Origin: an uncultured Eubacteriales bacterium
GTDB lineage: Bacteria; Bacillota; Clostridia; Christensenellales; Borkfalkiaceae
DNA: 8,799 nt
NCBI GenBank assembly: GCA_949745625.1
Contig: CATJZR010000059.1
Span: forward strand, 1-8,799
Direction of reading: 5' to 3'
Shown piece by piece: positions 1 to 7,275 of the stretch (positions are counted from its first letter, which is position 1; each line of letters opens with the position of its first letter). A program made the translations under genes and the position numbers. The notes below the pieces were generated by a model, which saw nothing but the letters and a program-made list of their open reading frames with translations, searched no databases and had not been told where the DNA came from.

Positions 1-1
1 C

Positions 2-3000
2 GATTTGACGGCGTTGCTCGATTTAATCAATCAGGCAATAGAGCAGGGCAAGGCGATAGCCGATGCCGAGGACGTAGCGTTTATTATCGATGCGTCTGCG
101 GTTATCGACGGCACGCCCGCCAAAATTACGGGCAACGGCGAGATTATCTGGACGCAAAACGCAGTTAAAGCGGCGGTGTCGCTTTCGGTTGCGGTCGACG
201 CGTACAATTTCGAAGTAAATTTCGTATACGACCAAGTGAACGACCCCTTTATAATTTTCACGCTTAACGAAGCGGGGGTAAGGGTACGACGCAGTGAAAT
301 CGATACGCTTGTAAACGCCTTCAAGGGTCTGCTCGGTAAAAACGCCGCAAGCGGCTACGCGCCGAACGTCGGCGGGTACACGCTCGAAGAGATACTTACA
401 AACAACAACGTGAGAACGGTGCTCAACGCGCTTTTGCGCTTTGCAAACGAATTTATAGTCGAGCTTGATAAGACGACCGCGGAGCAGGCTATTTATAATC
501 TCGTCGTTAAACACTGCGGCGGCGTTACAGTAACTCTCGGCGCGGACGGCTGTCTCTCTCTCGGAATCGCAAAGGCTGGGGTGTTCAACGCAACGGCTTC
601 GGCGGAGGCCGGCAGCGGCGAAACTATTTCGTCGATATGCGGCGCGCTTTCCTCCGATAAATACACCTACTACGGAATATCGGAATTTTTGAGAATACTT
701 TACAGCGACCTTTTCGACGAGCTTGAAAAAATTTCGCTTAAAGAGCTTCTCGGCGACAATCCCTATTGTGTAAAGCTTGCCCTTTCGGGTGCAAACAGCG
801 GCATAGGCGCGCTTGAAGGCGTAAGCGTCAATGCGGAGCTTTACTACGACGAGGGACTTGTCGGCACTCGCCGCGCAACCAAGCTTATGTACGTTGCGCT
901 GGATATGAACATAAACGGCACTGCGGTTATCGCAAACGTCGCGTACAGCGGACGCACTCTGTACGCAGAGCTGAACAAGGTCGGCGCGACTACCCTTACG
1001 GGAATAAGGTTCAAAACCGACGTAATGAACGTCTACGACGCTGCCGAGCAGCTTGTCAGATTGATTACCGACACAAATCTCGTTGAAATGTTCAACAAGC
1101 TTTCGGGCAAGGGTGCTTCGCTTGCGGATACCGAAAATATCGCGCTTTTCGCCTCGGTAACGGACGAAAACGGCGTTTCGGGGACTTCGACGCTAACCAA
1201 GCTTTTAGGCGGGTTGCTTACGCTAAACTTAGAGGAATCTTTCGTATTCGACAAGCAGAACGGCACTGCGGAAATCAACGTCGACGCCATAACGGAAGCT
1301 CTGTTCGGCGTAAAGATAGGCAAAATTTCAGCTTGCTTCGACGACGCGGCAAAGACGCTTAACGCAAGCTTAACCCGCGACGGTTTCGACGCGTGGCTGA
1401 CGCTTGACGCGGCTCCCTGCGCTGGCAGAGCCGATGCAATCAATCCCGACGACTATATCGACATAGGTTTTATTTCAACTCTGCTTTCCGACCTTGCAAA
1501 GACGGTTACGGACGACAACAATCAGCTTTACAACCTATATACGTTTACGGGCTCTATTGCCGTGGACGTTAAGGATATTCCCGTACTCGGCAGCATAAAT
1601 TTAAGATTTAACAACGCAACTCTTACGGCGGGCTTCGATGAGAACGACTCGTTCTATCTCACGCTTGCCGCGTCAATGCAGAAGACTTCGGTTATAGGTA
1701 TGGCTTTAACCGAAAACAAGGATATTAGTATTACGTATTCTAACGGGCTTATAGTGCTCGGAAGGGATATAGGCACTGCCGACGAAGCTTACAAGGTTTT
1801 GACTATCGAGTTCTTTATGGACAATATGCTCGATAAGAACAATTCGCCCTTGAAGTGGCTGCTCGGCACAAACGGTACGGTTTGGGGAATTCTCGTCGAC
1901 CAAATCGGTCTGAATATCGACAGCGGACTGACAAAGCCCAAAACATACGCTCTGTACGAGCAGCTTCAGCAGACCGAAAAGGAAGACAAGTTTAACCTTG
2001 CGGACTATATCGACGGGCTTATCGTAAGGACTGGCAACGGCGAACCCGTATCCGTCTACGGCAACGGCGCGCAGCTTGCAACCGAGAAGTTCGGTCTTTC
2101 CGCCGACGACAACCATTACGCGCTCGACCTCAACGCCAAAAAACTTACTGGCGGCACCGTTACGGCGCTTTGCGCGGTAATTTTAAGAAACGAAAACGGT
2201 TTAAGCGGCTTAAAGGCGTACGGTGAAATCGGCTCTATGGTAAACTTTTCACTCGATTTCGGTACCTATCTCGAAGGCGAGACCGAGTTGTACCGCGGAA
2301 AGGTTTACAGTCTCGAACAGGTCAGCGTTGACGAAGCGTCGTTCTATAACGACTTCGCCGAGGCGTCCGTAACGGAAGCGGACTTTGCAGAGGGCGAATA
2401 CTTCACCTACGACGGCGAATATACGCTGGCGACCGCTTACGAGGAAGGCGTAACGTACTTTACAAGGGTAAATACCGCACATTATCTTCAAATTGACGGT
2501 AAGCCTGTGCTCGCCGACGTGTACGACGCAGACGCGACATACTACGTTTACGTGCAGAGTACCAGCGATAGAAAGCTCGGCGAAGCGGCAATGCCAAACT
2601 ACCTCGCCCATGTAACCGAAAAATACGGCTTCGATATTAACCACGCTTTTACCAACGACAAGCCTCATACCGAATCTGTTTTCGGCTGTTTCAGCACTAC
2701 CGGCGGCGTTTACGAATCTTCCGACGTGCTCGAAAAGATTTATTTAGACGTTTACGCAAGCGCGGACGCGACCGTTCCCGAAAGGACATTAGAGGTTCTC
2801 TACGGTTCTACGGTTAAGCTTATAAGGGACTTCCCCGAATTTGCGGACGACGACAAGACGCTTAAACTCACTTATATCGGCGCGGACGGCGAAATTCTGC
2901 CCGATTCGATAGTTATCGACGATGGTATCATTACTTATGTGGACGGCAAGGGCAGGGTAGCTATTTATAAGTCGAGCGAGACGGCGGTGGAGGTCGTGTT

Positions 3001-6000
3001 CGACTTCCTCGGTCTGGGCGGAATGAACGCGTTTTCCGCGGCGCTTGCATTTGGCGACGCTCTTCCCGAATACGGACTTAACGGTTATTCGTTCCTCGGT
3101 TGGTACAAGGATAAAGAGCATACGCTTCCCGCGCTCAAGGTCAACAGGGGCGACGTTGAAGACGGTAAAATTATCGTTTACGGTAAATACATAAAAGAGC
3201 TGTACGAGGCTGAAAACGGGGTCAACTATACGTTCGACAATAAGGTGAACGGTTACTTTGTCAGCGGTGTAAACGAAAAAATTACTGCGTACTACGGCAA
3301 TGCGACTGCATGGCTCGAAATCGCGGACGAAATCAACGGCTATCCCGTTCTGTATATCGGCAGCAGCGCGTTTGCCAACGAATATGACGATACCGCTCAT
3401 TCGCTCGTCAACGTGCTCGTGCCCGAAACGGTCGTTGCAGTTTACGACAGGGCTTTCCTGGACAACAAGGGATTGGCAAGCGTAGCCTTCTGCGCAGACA
3501 AGGTATTCTTCGGCGGCAGAGCCGACGCGGATGGCACCACTTCGGTATTCTACGGCTGCTATACCGACATATCGGGGAATGTCAACAATGCTTTTACCGT
3601 TTACTATAACGGCACGCAGAACAACCCGTTCACTCACGTATTGACGACTAACAATACGATTGACGGCGCATGGAACAGAATTTATTTCAATAAGCCGTTT
3701 ATCGGCAGCGCCACTATTTATACTATGCTTACCAAATCGGGCGGCTGGTCTTACGTCAAGTTCGAAACCGAGATAATCGGTCTCGACGGCAATTCGGGCG
3801 TTCTTCCCGCCGAAGCCGATTTAAGCGCAATTATATTTGACGGTATACATTTTACCGCTTTCACGGACGCGGGCAGTCTCGCGAACGAGCTTGACGAGCT
3901 TCTCGTGCTTCAACTGGGTAAAAACGTGTACGACGTTACTGTAAGCGGCGCGCTTACCGTCGACGGAAAACGCCACGTTATTTGCGTAACCGTGACCGAG
4001 CACGAGGAAATAATCGCCGCCGCCGCGGACATCGAAGTATTCGTCAAGTTCGGCAATGCGCTCGACTTCACTCATACGGTAACGGGCGTAGAACCCGATG
4101 CAGCGCTTGCGGATATATATTCCGCGCTTGCCTTTGATGGTAAGGATAGTTACGCGTTTATCGGTTGGTACAGGGACGAAGCGCTTACGCTTCTTGCACC
4201 GAACAAAAATGACGGTACGGTTAAAAAGCTTTACGCAAAGGTGGTATTAAACAGCTTTACCGCCGCAAACGGAGCGGTATATACTTTCGTGCCGGTAAGC
4301 GGAAACGTACCTGCGCATTACGTCGTATCGGGTTTCGGCGCGGGTGCGGATGGCGTGGATTATACGCAAAGCGACGCTTGGCTGGTGCTTGAAAACGAGG
4401 TTTGCGGGTTCCCCGTAACGGAAATAGCCGCCGAAGCGTTTGCAAGGAAGAACATCAAAAATATCGTCGTTCCGTCAAACGTAAGGACGGTGGGAACGCG
4501 CGCGTTCCTCGACAACTACGGCATGCTCAACGCGGTATTCCTTGCGGATAGCGTAACCATGTCGGGCAGCGTCGGCAATAAGAACTTCCCTTTCTACGGG
4601 TGCTCGTCCGGTAACGGCACGAACACAACTTATCTCAACGTCTACTATAACAGCGTCGTTCCCTCAACCCAGTGGAACCATTTCAGGGACGGTGATAATT
4701 ACATCGGCGTAGGCGGCGCGGGCGGTTCTGTGAACGGCGCGGGTAACTGGGGCTACGTTAAGTTTAACGTAAGCGGCTACGACTTTGCCGCAACCGACTT
4801 CGGATACTCGGACGGTCTAGTAGCTTCGCCCGTCAACGGCGTATATGTCAAAGCGGTGCAGACCGCGGTTATATCGGCGCTGAATGTAAACTCTGCTTAC
4901 GACGGCGTGATTTACGGCTATACCGTTTCCGTATCAGACAGGCTCGAAAACGGCGTGCATGTAATATCGGTTGAAATTTCAGACAACTCTGCGAATGCGT
5001 GGCATAAGCTCACTCTCGACGGCAGCGAAATTCAGATAGAGAATACCGCCGAAATAGAAACGGTAAACGGCGAGTATTTCGTTAAACAGGGTGCGACGGT
5101 AACCGTCAGACCCGTCTCCGGCAGCGAGGGGCTTACAAGGTTGACTGTATATGCGGACGCAGATAAGGCTGTAACGCTTTACGACAGCGGCGTGCAGACG
5201 GTATGCGCAGGCCTTGCGTTCTCTATGCCGTCGCAGTTCGCGTTCGTCTCCGCGGAGCGTTCGCATTTGCCGATTACAGAGGTTACGCTAATAAGTGCGG
5301 TCAATGTCGACGGCTTCACCTATGACGACGGAATGTACGTAGGCGCGTTGACGGTAAACGAAGGAGAGGCGATTGAATTCACACCGTCGGCGGAGGGATA
5401 TACCTTCCTCGGCTGGGCGTACGAAAACAGCTCTCATCTGCTTGAATTCGAAGCAACGGTACAGCACCGCGCGTATTACGCGGTATGGGCGCACGATAGA
5501 GCGGAGGTGGTTTCCGCGGCTTATGCAAACGGCGAATTTACAGCCGAAATAAATGCTGCCAATGCGGTTTCGGTGTATGGCTGGTATGCGTACAAGTCGG
5601 TAAACGACGTTGAAATTTTCGACGTTCCCGTTACACCTTCAACGCTTACAAACTCGACGACGGTCGTCTATCCGAGAATGATATTCGCCGTGTCCTATTC
5701 GCTGTCAAGCGGACTGTCGGGCACCAACAAATTCTGCGTCAATGCGGAAAACGTTGAAAACGAATCGTCGCCCGACGGCTCGTTCAGCGTGTTGGAGGGT
5801 ACTGAATTGAAATACAGGTGGGCGGCTACGTCTACTTCCGAAATGGACGTAAATAAGGTTCTCGAGGTGGTATACACCGACGAAACCTCCGCAGAGAAAA
5901 CTCTGTTTTTCAGAATTAAAAACAAGGCATGGTTTTTGGCGCAAGAGAAAACGGTTGATGTGACAATCAGCGGAGCGTTTACCAACAGCGACGTACCCGT

Positions 6001-6064
6001 AATAATAAACGAATTCGGCAGTCAGTCGGTTTACGGCAATAAGGCTTTCGAAATGCGGGCTTGA
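2..6064 (+). CDS. Giant InlB-repeat / BspA-like leucine-rich-repeat surface protein (5' partial)
   Basis: The frame is already open at the left edge, so the N-terminus, any signal peptide and the true start lie upstream. The TTG at base 5 has no ribosome binding site and is not taken as the start. Residues below are counted from that TTG. Residues 1-750 are alternating beta-strand-like stretches and short amphipathic helices (near 97, 338 and 485) that I do not recognise. Residues ~805-850 hold aromatic repeats. InlB-type (Listeria-Bacteroides) repeats carry the core GYSFLGWY (1027), SYAFIGWY (1382) and GYTFLGW (1798). BspA-like LRR units begin at AWLEI (1102) and AWLVL (1458). The last 200 residues are beta-rich, with no LPxTG, SLH, dockerin or final membrane helix. 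Family knowledge suggests an exported adhesin-like or scaffold protein; function and anchoring are inference. The gene ends just before a terminator and is transcriptionally separate from the next operon. Confidence 0.
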   Translation, partial: DLTALLDLINQAIEQGKAIADAEDVAFIIDASAVIDGTPAKITGNGEIIWTQNAVKAAVSLSVAVDAYNFEVNFVYDQVNDPFIIFTLNEAGVRVRRSEIDTLVNAFKGLLGKNAASGYAPNVGGYTLEEILTNNNVRTVLNALLRFANEFIVELDKTTAEQAIYNLVVKHCGGVTVTLGADGCLSLGIAKAGVFNATASAEAGSGETISSICGALSSDKYTYYGISEFLRILYSDLFDELEKISLKELLGDNPYCVKLALSGANSGIGALEGVSVNAELYYDEGLVGTRRATKLMYVALDMNINGTAVIANVAYSGRTLYAELNKVGATTLTGIRFKTDVMNVYDAAEQLVRLITDTNLVEMFNKLSGKGASLADTENIALFASVTDENGVSGTSTLTKLLGGLLTLNLEESFVFDKQNGTAEINVDAITEALFGVKIGKISACFDDAAKTLNASLTRDGFDAWLTLDAAPCAGRADAINPDDYIDIGFISTLLSDLAKTVTDDNNQLYNLYTFTGSIAVDVKDIPVLGSINLRFNNATLTAGFDENDSFYLTLAASMQKTSVIGMALTENKDISITYSNGLIVLGRDIGTADEAYKVLTIEFFMDNMLDKNNSPLKWLLGTNGTVWGILVDQIGLNIDSGLTKPKTYALYEQLQQTEKEDKFNLADYIDGLIVRTGNGEPVSVYGNGAQLATEKFGLSADDNHYALDLNAKKLTGGTVTALCAVILRNENGLSGLKAYGEIGSMVNFSLDFGTYLEGETELYRGKVYSLEQVSVDEASFYNDFAEASVTEADFAEGEYFTYDGEYTLATAYEEGVTYFTRVNTAHYLQIDGKPVLADVYDADATYYVYVQSTSDRKLGEAAMPNYLAHVTEKYGFDINHAFTNDKPHTESVFGCFSTTGGVYESSDVLEKIYLDVYASADATVPERTLEVLYGSTVKLIRDFPEFADDDKTLKLTYIGADGEILPDSIVIDDGIITYVDGKGRVAIYKSSETAVEVVFDFLGLGGMNAFSAALAFGDALPEYGLNGYSFLGWYKDKEHTLPALKVNRGDVEDGKIIVYGKYIKELYEAENGVNYTFDNKVNGYFVSGVNEKITAYYGNATAWLEIADEINGYPVLYIGSSAFANEYDDTAHSLVNVLVPETVVAVYDRAFLDNKGLASVAFCADKVFFGGRADADGTTSVFYGCYTDISGNVNNAFTVYYNGTQNNPFTHVLTTNNTIDGAWNRIYFNKPFIGSATIYTMLTKSGGWSYVKFETEIIGLDGNSGVLPAEADLSAIIFDGIHFTAFTDAGSLANELDELLVLQLGKNVYDVTVSGALTVDGKRHVICVTVTEHEEIIAAAADIEVFVKFGNALDFTHTVTGVEPDAALADIYSALAFDGKDSYAFIGWYRDEALTLLAPNKNDGTVKKLYAKVVLNSFTAANGAVYTFVPVSGNVPAHYVVSGFGAGADGVDYTQSDAWLVLENEVCGFPVTEIAAEAFARKNIKNIVVPSNVRTVGTRAFLDNYGMLNAVFLADSVTMSGSVGNKNFPFYGCSSGNGTNTTYLNVYYNSVVPSTQWNHFRDGDNYIGVGGAGGSVNGAGNWGYVKFNVSGYDFAATDFGYSDGLVASPVNGVYVKAVQTAVISALNVNSAYDGVIYGYTVSVSDRLENGVHVISVEISDNSANAWHKLTLDGSEIQIENTAEIETVNGEYFVKQGATVTVRPVSGSEGLTRLTVYADADKAVTLYDSGVQTVCAGLAFSMPSQFAFVSAERSHLPITEVTLISAVNVDGFTYDDGMYVGALTVNEGEAIEFTPSAEGYTFLGWAYENSSHLLEFEATVQHRAYYAVWAHDRAEVVSAAYANGEFTAEINAANAVSVYGWYAYKSVNDVEIFDVPVTPSTLTNSTTVVYPRMIFAVSYSLSSGLSGTNKFCVNAENVENESSPDGSFSVLEGTELKYRWAATSTSEMDVNKVLEVVYTDETSAEKTLFFRIKNKAWFLAQEKTVDVTISGAFTNSDVPVIINEFGSQSVYGNKAFEMRA
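2987..4030 (+). repeat. Protein-level module copy 1 (InlB repeat + LRR unit + FYGC/YVKF stretch)
   Basis: This encodes residues ~995-1342 of the giant protein. In order it holds a beta lead-in (VEVVFDF), an InlB-type repeat (GYSFLGWYKD at 1027), a YTF...GYFVSG linker, an LRR_5-like unit (AWLEI 1102, VPETV 1139, AFLDN), FYGC (1182), VYYNGT, W-SYVKF (1248) and a closing strand HVICVTV (1324). Every landmark recurs in the same order in the next 350 residues. DNA identity between the copies is low by eye, so the duplication is old or each copy was recruited separately. The boundaries are approximate. Confidence 0.75.
4031..5000 (+). repeat. Protein-level module copy 2 (InlB repeat + LRR unit + FYGC/YVKF stretch)
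   Basis: This encodes residues ~1343-1665 of the giant protein. The landmarks match copy 1: beta lead-in (IEVFVKF), SYAFIGWYRD (1382), YTF...HYVVSG, AWLVL (1458), VPSNV, AFLDN, FYGC (1530), VYYNSV, W-GYVKF (1582) and HVISVEI (1652). Offsets from copy 1 are 355-356 residues at the InlB and LRR units, then 348, 334 and 328, so small deletions have accumulated toward the C-terminal half of this copy. A third, more degenerate InlB-like repeat (GYTFLGW, 1798) follows without a recognisable LRR unit. Confidence 0.75.
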
Positions 6065-6068
6065 TTTT

Positions 6069-6107
6069 AACCGCCGCGCGGAAATTCCGCGCGGCGGTTT
6101 ATCTTTT
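6069..6107 (+). terminator. Rho-independent terminator after the giant gene
   Basis: It begins 4 bases after the stop codon. The two arms, 6069-6081 and 6087-6099, are perfectly complementary over 13 base pairs, 11 of them G-C. The loop is AAATT, and a TTTATCTTTT tract follows. It should insulate the giant gene from the sporulation operon, which starts within about 50 bases. Confidence 0.92.
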
Positions 6108-6114
6108 AAAAATA

Positions 6115-6144
6115 GTCTATCGCCGTCGGTGACGGGCATACAAT
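6115..6144 (+). promoter_or_regulatory. Candidate sigma-E (sporulation) promoter for yqfC-yqfD
   Basis: CATACAAT at 6137-6144 matches the sigma-E -10 consensus CATACAnT exactly. The best -35 at suitable distance is GTCTATC (6115-6121, 15-base spacer), only a partial match (4 of 7) to kmATATT. Position supports the call: it lies between a terminator and yqfC, whose B. subtilis relative belongs to the mother-cell sigma-E regulon. Transcription would be expected to begin near 6150-6153, right at the yqfC ATG. Confidence 0.5.
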
Positions 6145-6149
6145 ATTAT

Positions 6150-6395
6150 ATGAAACTTTTAGAACAGATTTTATCCGAGCTCGGCGCGGATACTCTCAAA
6201 TCATTTTCAATCGTGCCAGAGTTCGGCGGGTATTTCAGAAGCATAAAGGGCGTTGCGGAATATTCATCGGAAAAGGTGGTTCTCGCTCTTAAAAAAAACA
6301 AGATAACCGTAGTGGGAGAGGGGCTTACGCTTGGAAAATATTTCGAGGAAGATTTGCTTATAAAGGGCAAAATAGCGGGTGTGCAAATTGACTGA
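6150..6395 (+). CDS. yqfC: YabP/YqfC-family sporulation protein
   Basis: This is a small protein of 81 residues from the ATG at 6150, close to the roughly 90 residues typical of YqfC. After a short N-terminal helix it shows the family pattern: a hydrophobic VPEF segment, G-YF-SIKGV, then EYSSEKVVLAL, KITVVGEGLTL and EEDLLIKGKIAGV, a series of short beta strands with conserved glycines. The family has no established biochemical activity; in endospore formers it is expressed in the mother cell under sigma-E and sits beside yqfD, as here. The start is uncertain. An in-frame GTG at 6129 would add seven residues, but neither start has a Shine-Dalgarno sequence and the GTG lies upstream of the candidate promoter's -10 box. 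The 3' end overlaps yqfD by 17 bases. Confidence 0.85.
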   Translation: MKLLEQILSELGADTLKSFSIVPEFGGYFRSIKGVAEYSSEKVVLALKKNKITVVGEGLTLGKYFEEDLLIKGKIAGVQID

Positions 6396-7275
6396 TATAT
6401 CGAGAGTTACCGTAATTTCCACGGCAGAAGCGGCGCTTAAAAAGTTGAAAAACGCAAACGTGGGCGTTTATAACTGTAAAAAAGACGGCGCAAGGTTTAT
6501 ATTTTCAATAAAAGATAAAGACGTTAAAAAAGTTTTTGCAATTTTTTCCAAACCGTGTTATAATATTTCCGTAACTGGTAGCCGTCGCAAAAATCTGCTG
6601 ACCCGCGCGGTAACGCGCGCCGGTTTGATAGCGGGAGCCGCCGCTTTCGTATGTATAGCCGCAATTTCCAACGCGTTCATTTTCAGGATAGAGGTAAGCG
6701 GCAGCGGCAGCTATCTTTCCGCCGACGTAAAGCGCATTATTTACGAGCAGGGCTTTTCCGAATTCAAGGCGTACCGCGGCTTCGACGCGCCTGCGGCGCA
6801 GGGTAAAATTCTCGCGTTGCCGTCGGTTACGTTCTGTAATATAGAAAAGCACGGTTCGGTGCTCAAAATCGACGTTCAGGTCGACGAGGAGCTGAACGAT
6901 ACCGCGCGACGCACCAATCTCGTTGCGGACAGGGGCGGCGTTGTCAAAAAAATAGTCGCGGTATGCGGCACGGCTGCGGTTGCGGAAAACGCGACGGTAA
7001 AGTCGGGCGATACTCTCATCTATGCGTATACGCTTGTCGGTGAAGAACGCGTCGAGTGCATCGCCGTGGGTTATGCCGAAATAGAGTGCAGGGGCAGCTA
7101 CGAATATTCTGCACTCTCCGAAAGCGACGCAGCGCTTAAAGCCGCGTATTCCAAGGCAAACCTGTATGCCGACAATATAATAAACCGCACCCACACCGTA
7201 TATAATACCGAGGACGGCGTGGTTTATAACATAGAATTTACTTATTTGCAAAAGCTTAGTATAAATATGGAATGA
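6379..7275 (+). CDS. yqfD: YqfD-family sporulation membrane protein, short form
   Basis: The product has 298 residues. The N-terminal ~70 residues form a small alpha/beta domain (TVISTAEAALKKLKNA, then YNCKKDGARFIFSI). A basic stretch (SRRKN, residues 68-72) precedes one membrane helix at about 81-103. The extracytoplasmic part begins FRIEVSGSGSYL, a FtsQ/POTRA-like start, and contains the family signature NLVADRGGVVKKI...G-ATVKSGDTLI (180-214). The family is sigma-E-associated and of unknown biochemical role. B. subtilis YqfD has close to 400 residues; here the stretch between the KSGD motif and the C-terminal helix plus strand is much reduced. Start choice: GTG 6379 has AAAGGG 11 bases upstream; TTG 6388 has a weaker GCGGGTG 6 bases upstream and would remove three residues. 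The stop overlaps the phoH start in an ATGA. Confidence 0.85.
   Translation: MCKLTDISRVTVISTAEAALKKLKNANVGVYNCKKDGARFIFSIKDKDVKKVFAIFSKPCYNISVTGSRRKNLLTRAVTRAGLIAGAAAFVCIAAISNAFIFRIEVSGSGSYLSADVKRIIYEQGFSEFKAYRGFDAPAAQGKILALPSVTFCNIEKHGSVLKIDVQVDEELNDTARRTNLVADRGGVVKKIVAVCGTAAVAENATVKSGDTLIYAYTLVGEERVECIAVGYAEIECRGSYEYSALSESDAALKAAYSKANLYADNIINRTHTVYNTEDGVVYNIEFTYLQKLSINME
6536..6564 (+). promoter_or_regulatory. Candidate vegetative (sigma-A) promoter inside yqfD
   Basis: TTGCAA (6536-6541) and TATAAT (6559-6564) are separated by exactly 17 bases, and TG at 6556-6557 makes an extended -10 (TGTTATAAT). The -10 is perfect and the -35 matches 4 of 6. The surrounding coding sequence is unusually AT-rich. 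Transcription would start near 6571, within yqfD, and would express phoH and downstream genes from a leader of about 700 bases. It could also be chance within coding sequence. Confidence 0.5.

Noticed and set aside
5..7. TTG as the true start of the giant gene
   Set aside because: The frame is open to the window edge, no ribosome binding site is visible and the protein begins in mid-domain without a signal peptide; the start lies upstream.
3300..3485. Small plus-strand frame of 61 codons within the giant gene
   Set aside because: It is an alternative frame of the first LRR unit, with no ribosome binding site and no recognisable product.
2789..3637. Long open frame on the minus strand (282 codons)
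   Set aside because: It lies entirely antisense to the giant gene, whose sense product carries recognisable InlB and LRR motifs here; the antisense product shows no domain and the frame is open as a by-product of codon use.
2987..5000. Recent tandem DNA duplication or recombination hotspot
   Set aside because: The similarity is clear only at protein level; corresponding DNA stretches (around 3454 and 4502, for example) differ at many positions, so this is not a recent repeat.
6129..6149. GTG start for yqfC, adding seven residues
   Set aside because: No Shine-Dalgarno sequence precedes it and it lies upstream of the candidate sigma-E -10 box, so a transcript from that promoter would not contain it. 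It stays possible if transcription starts further upstream.
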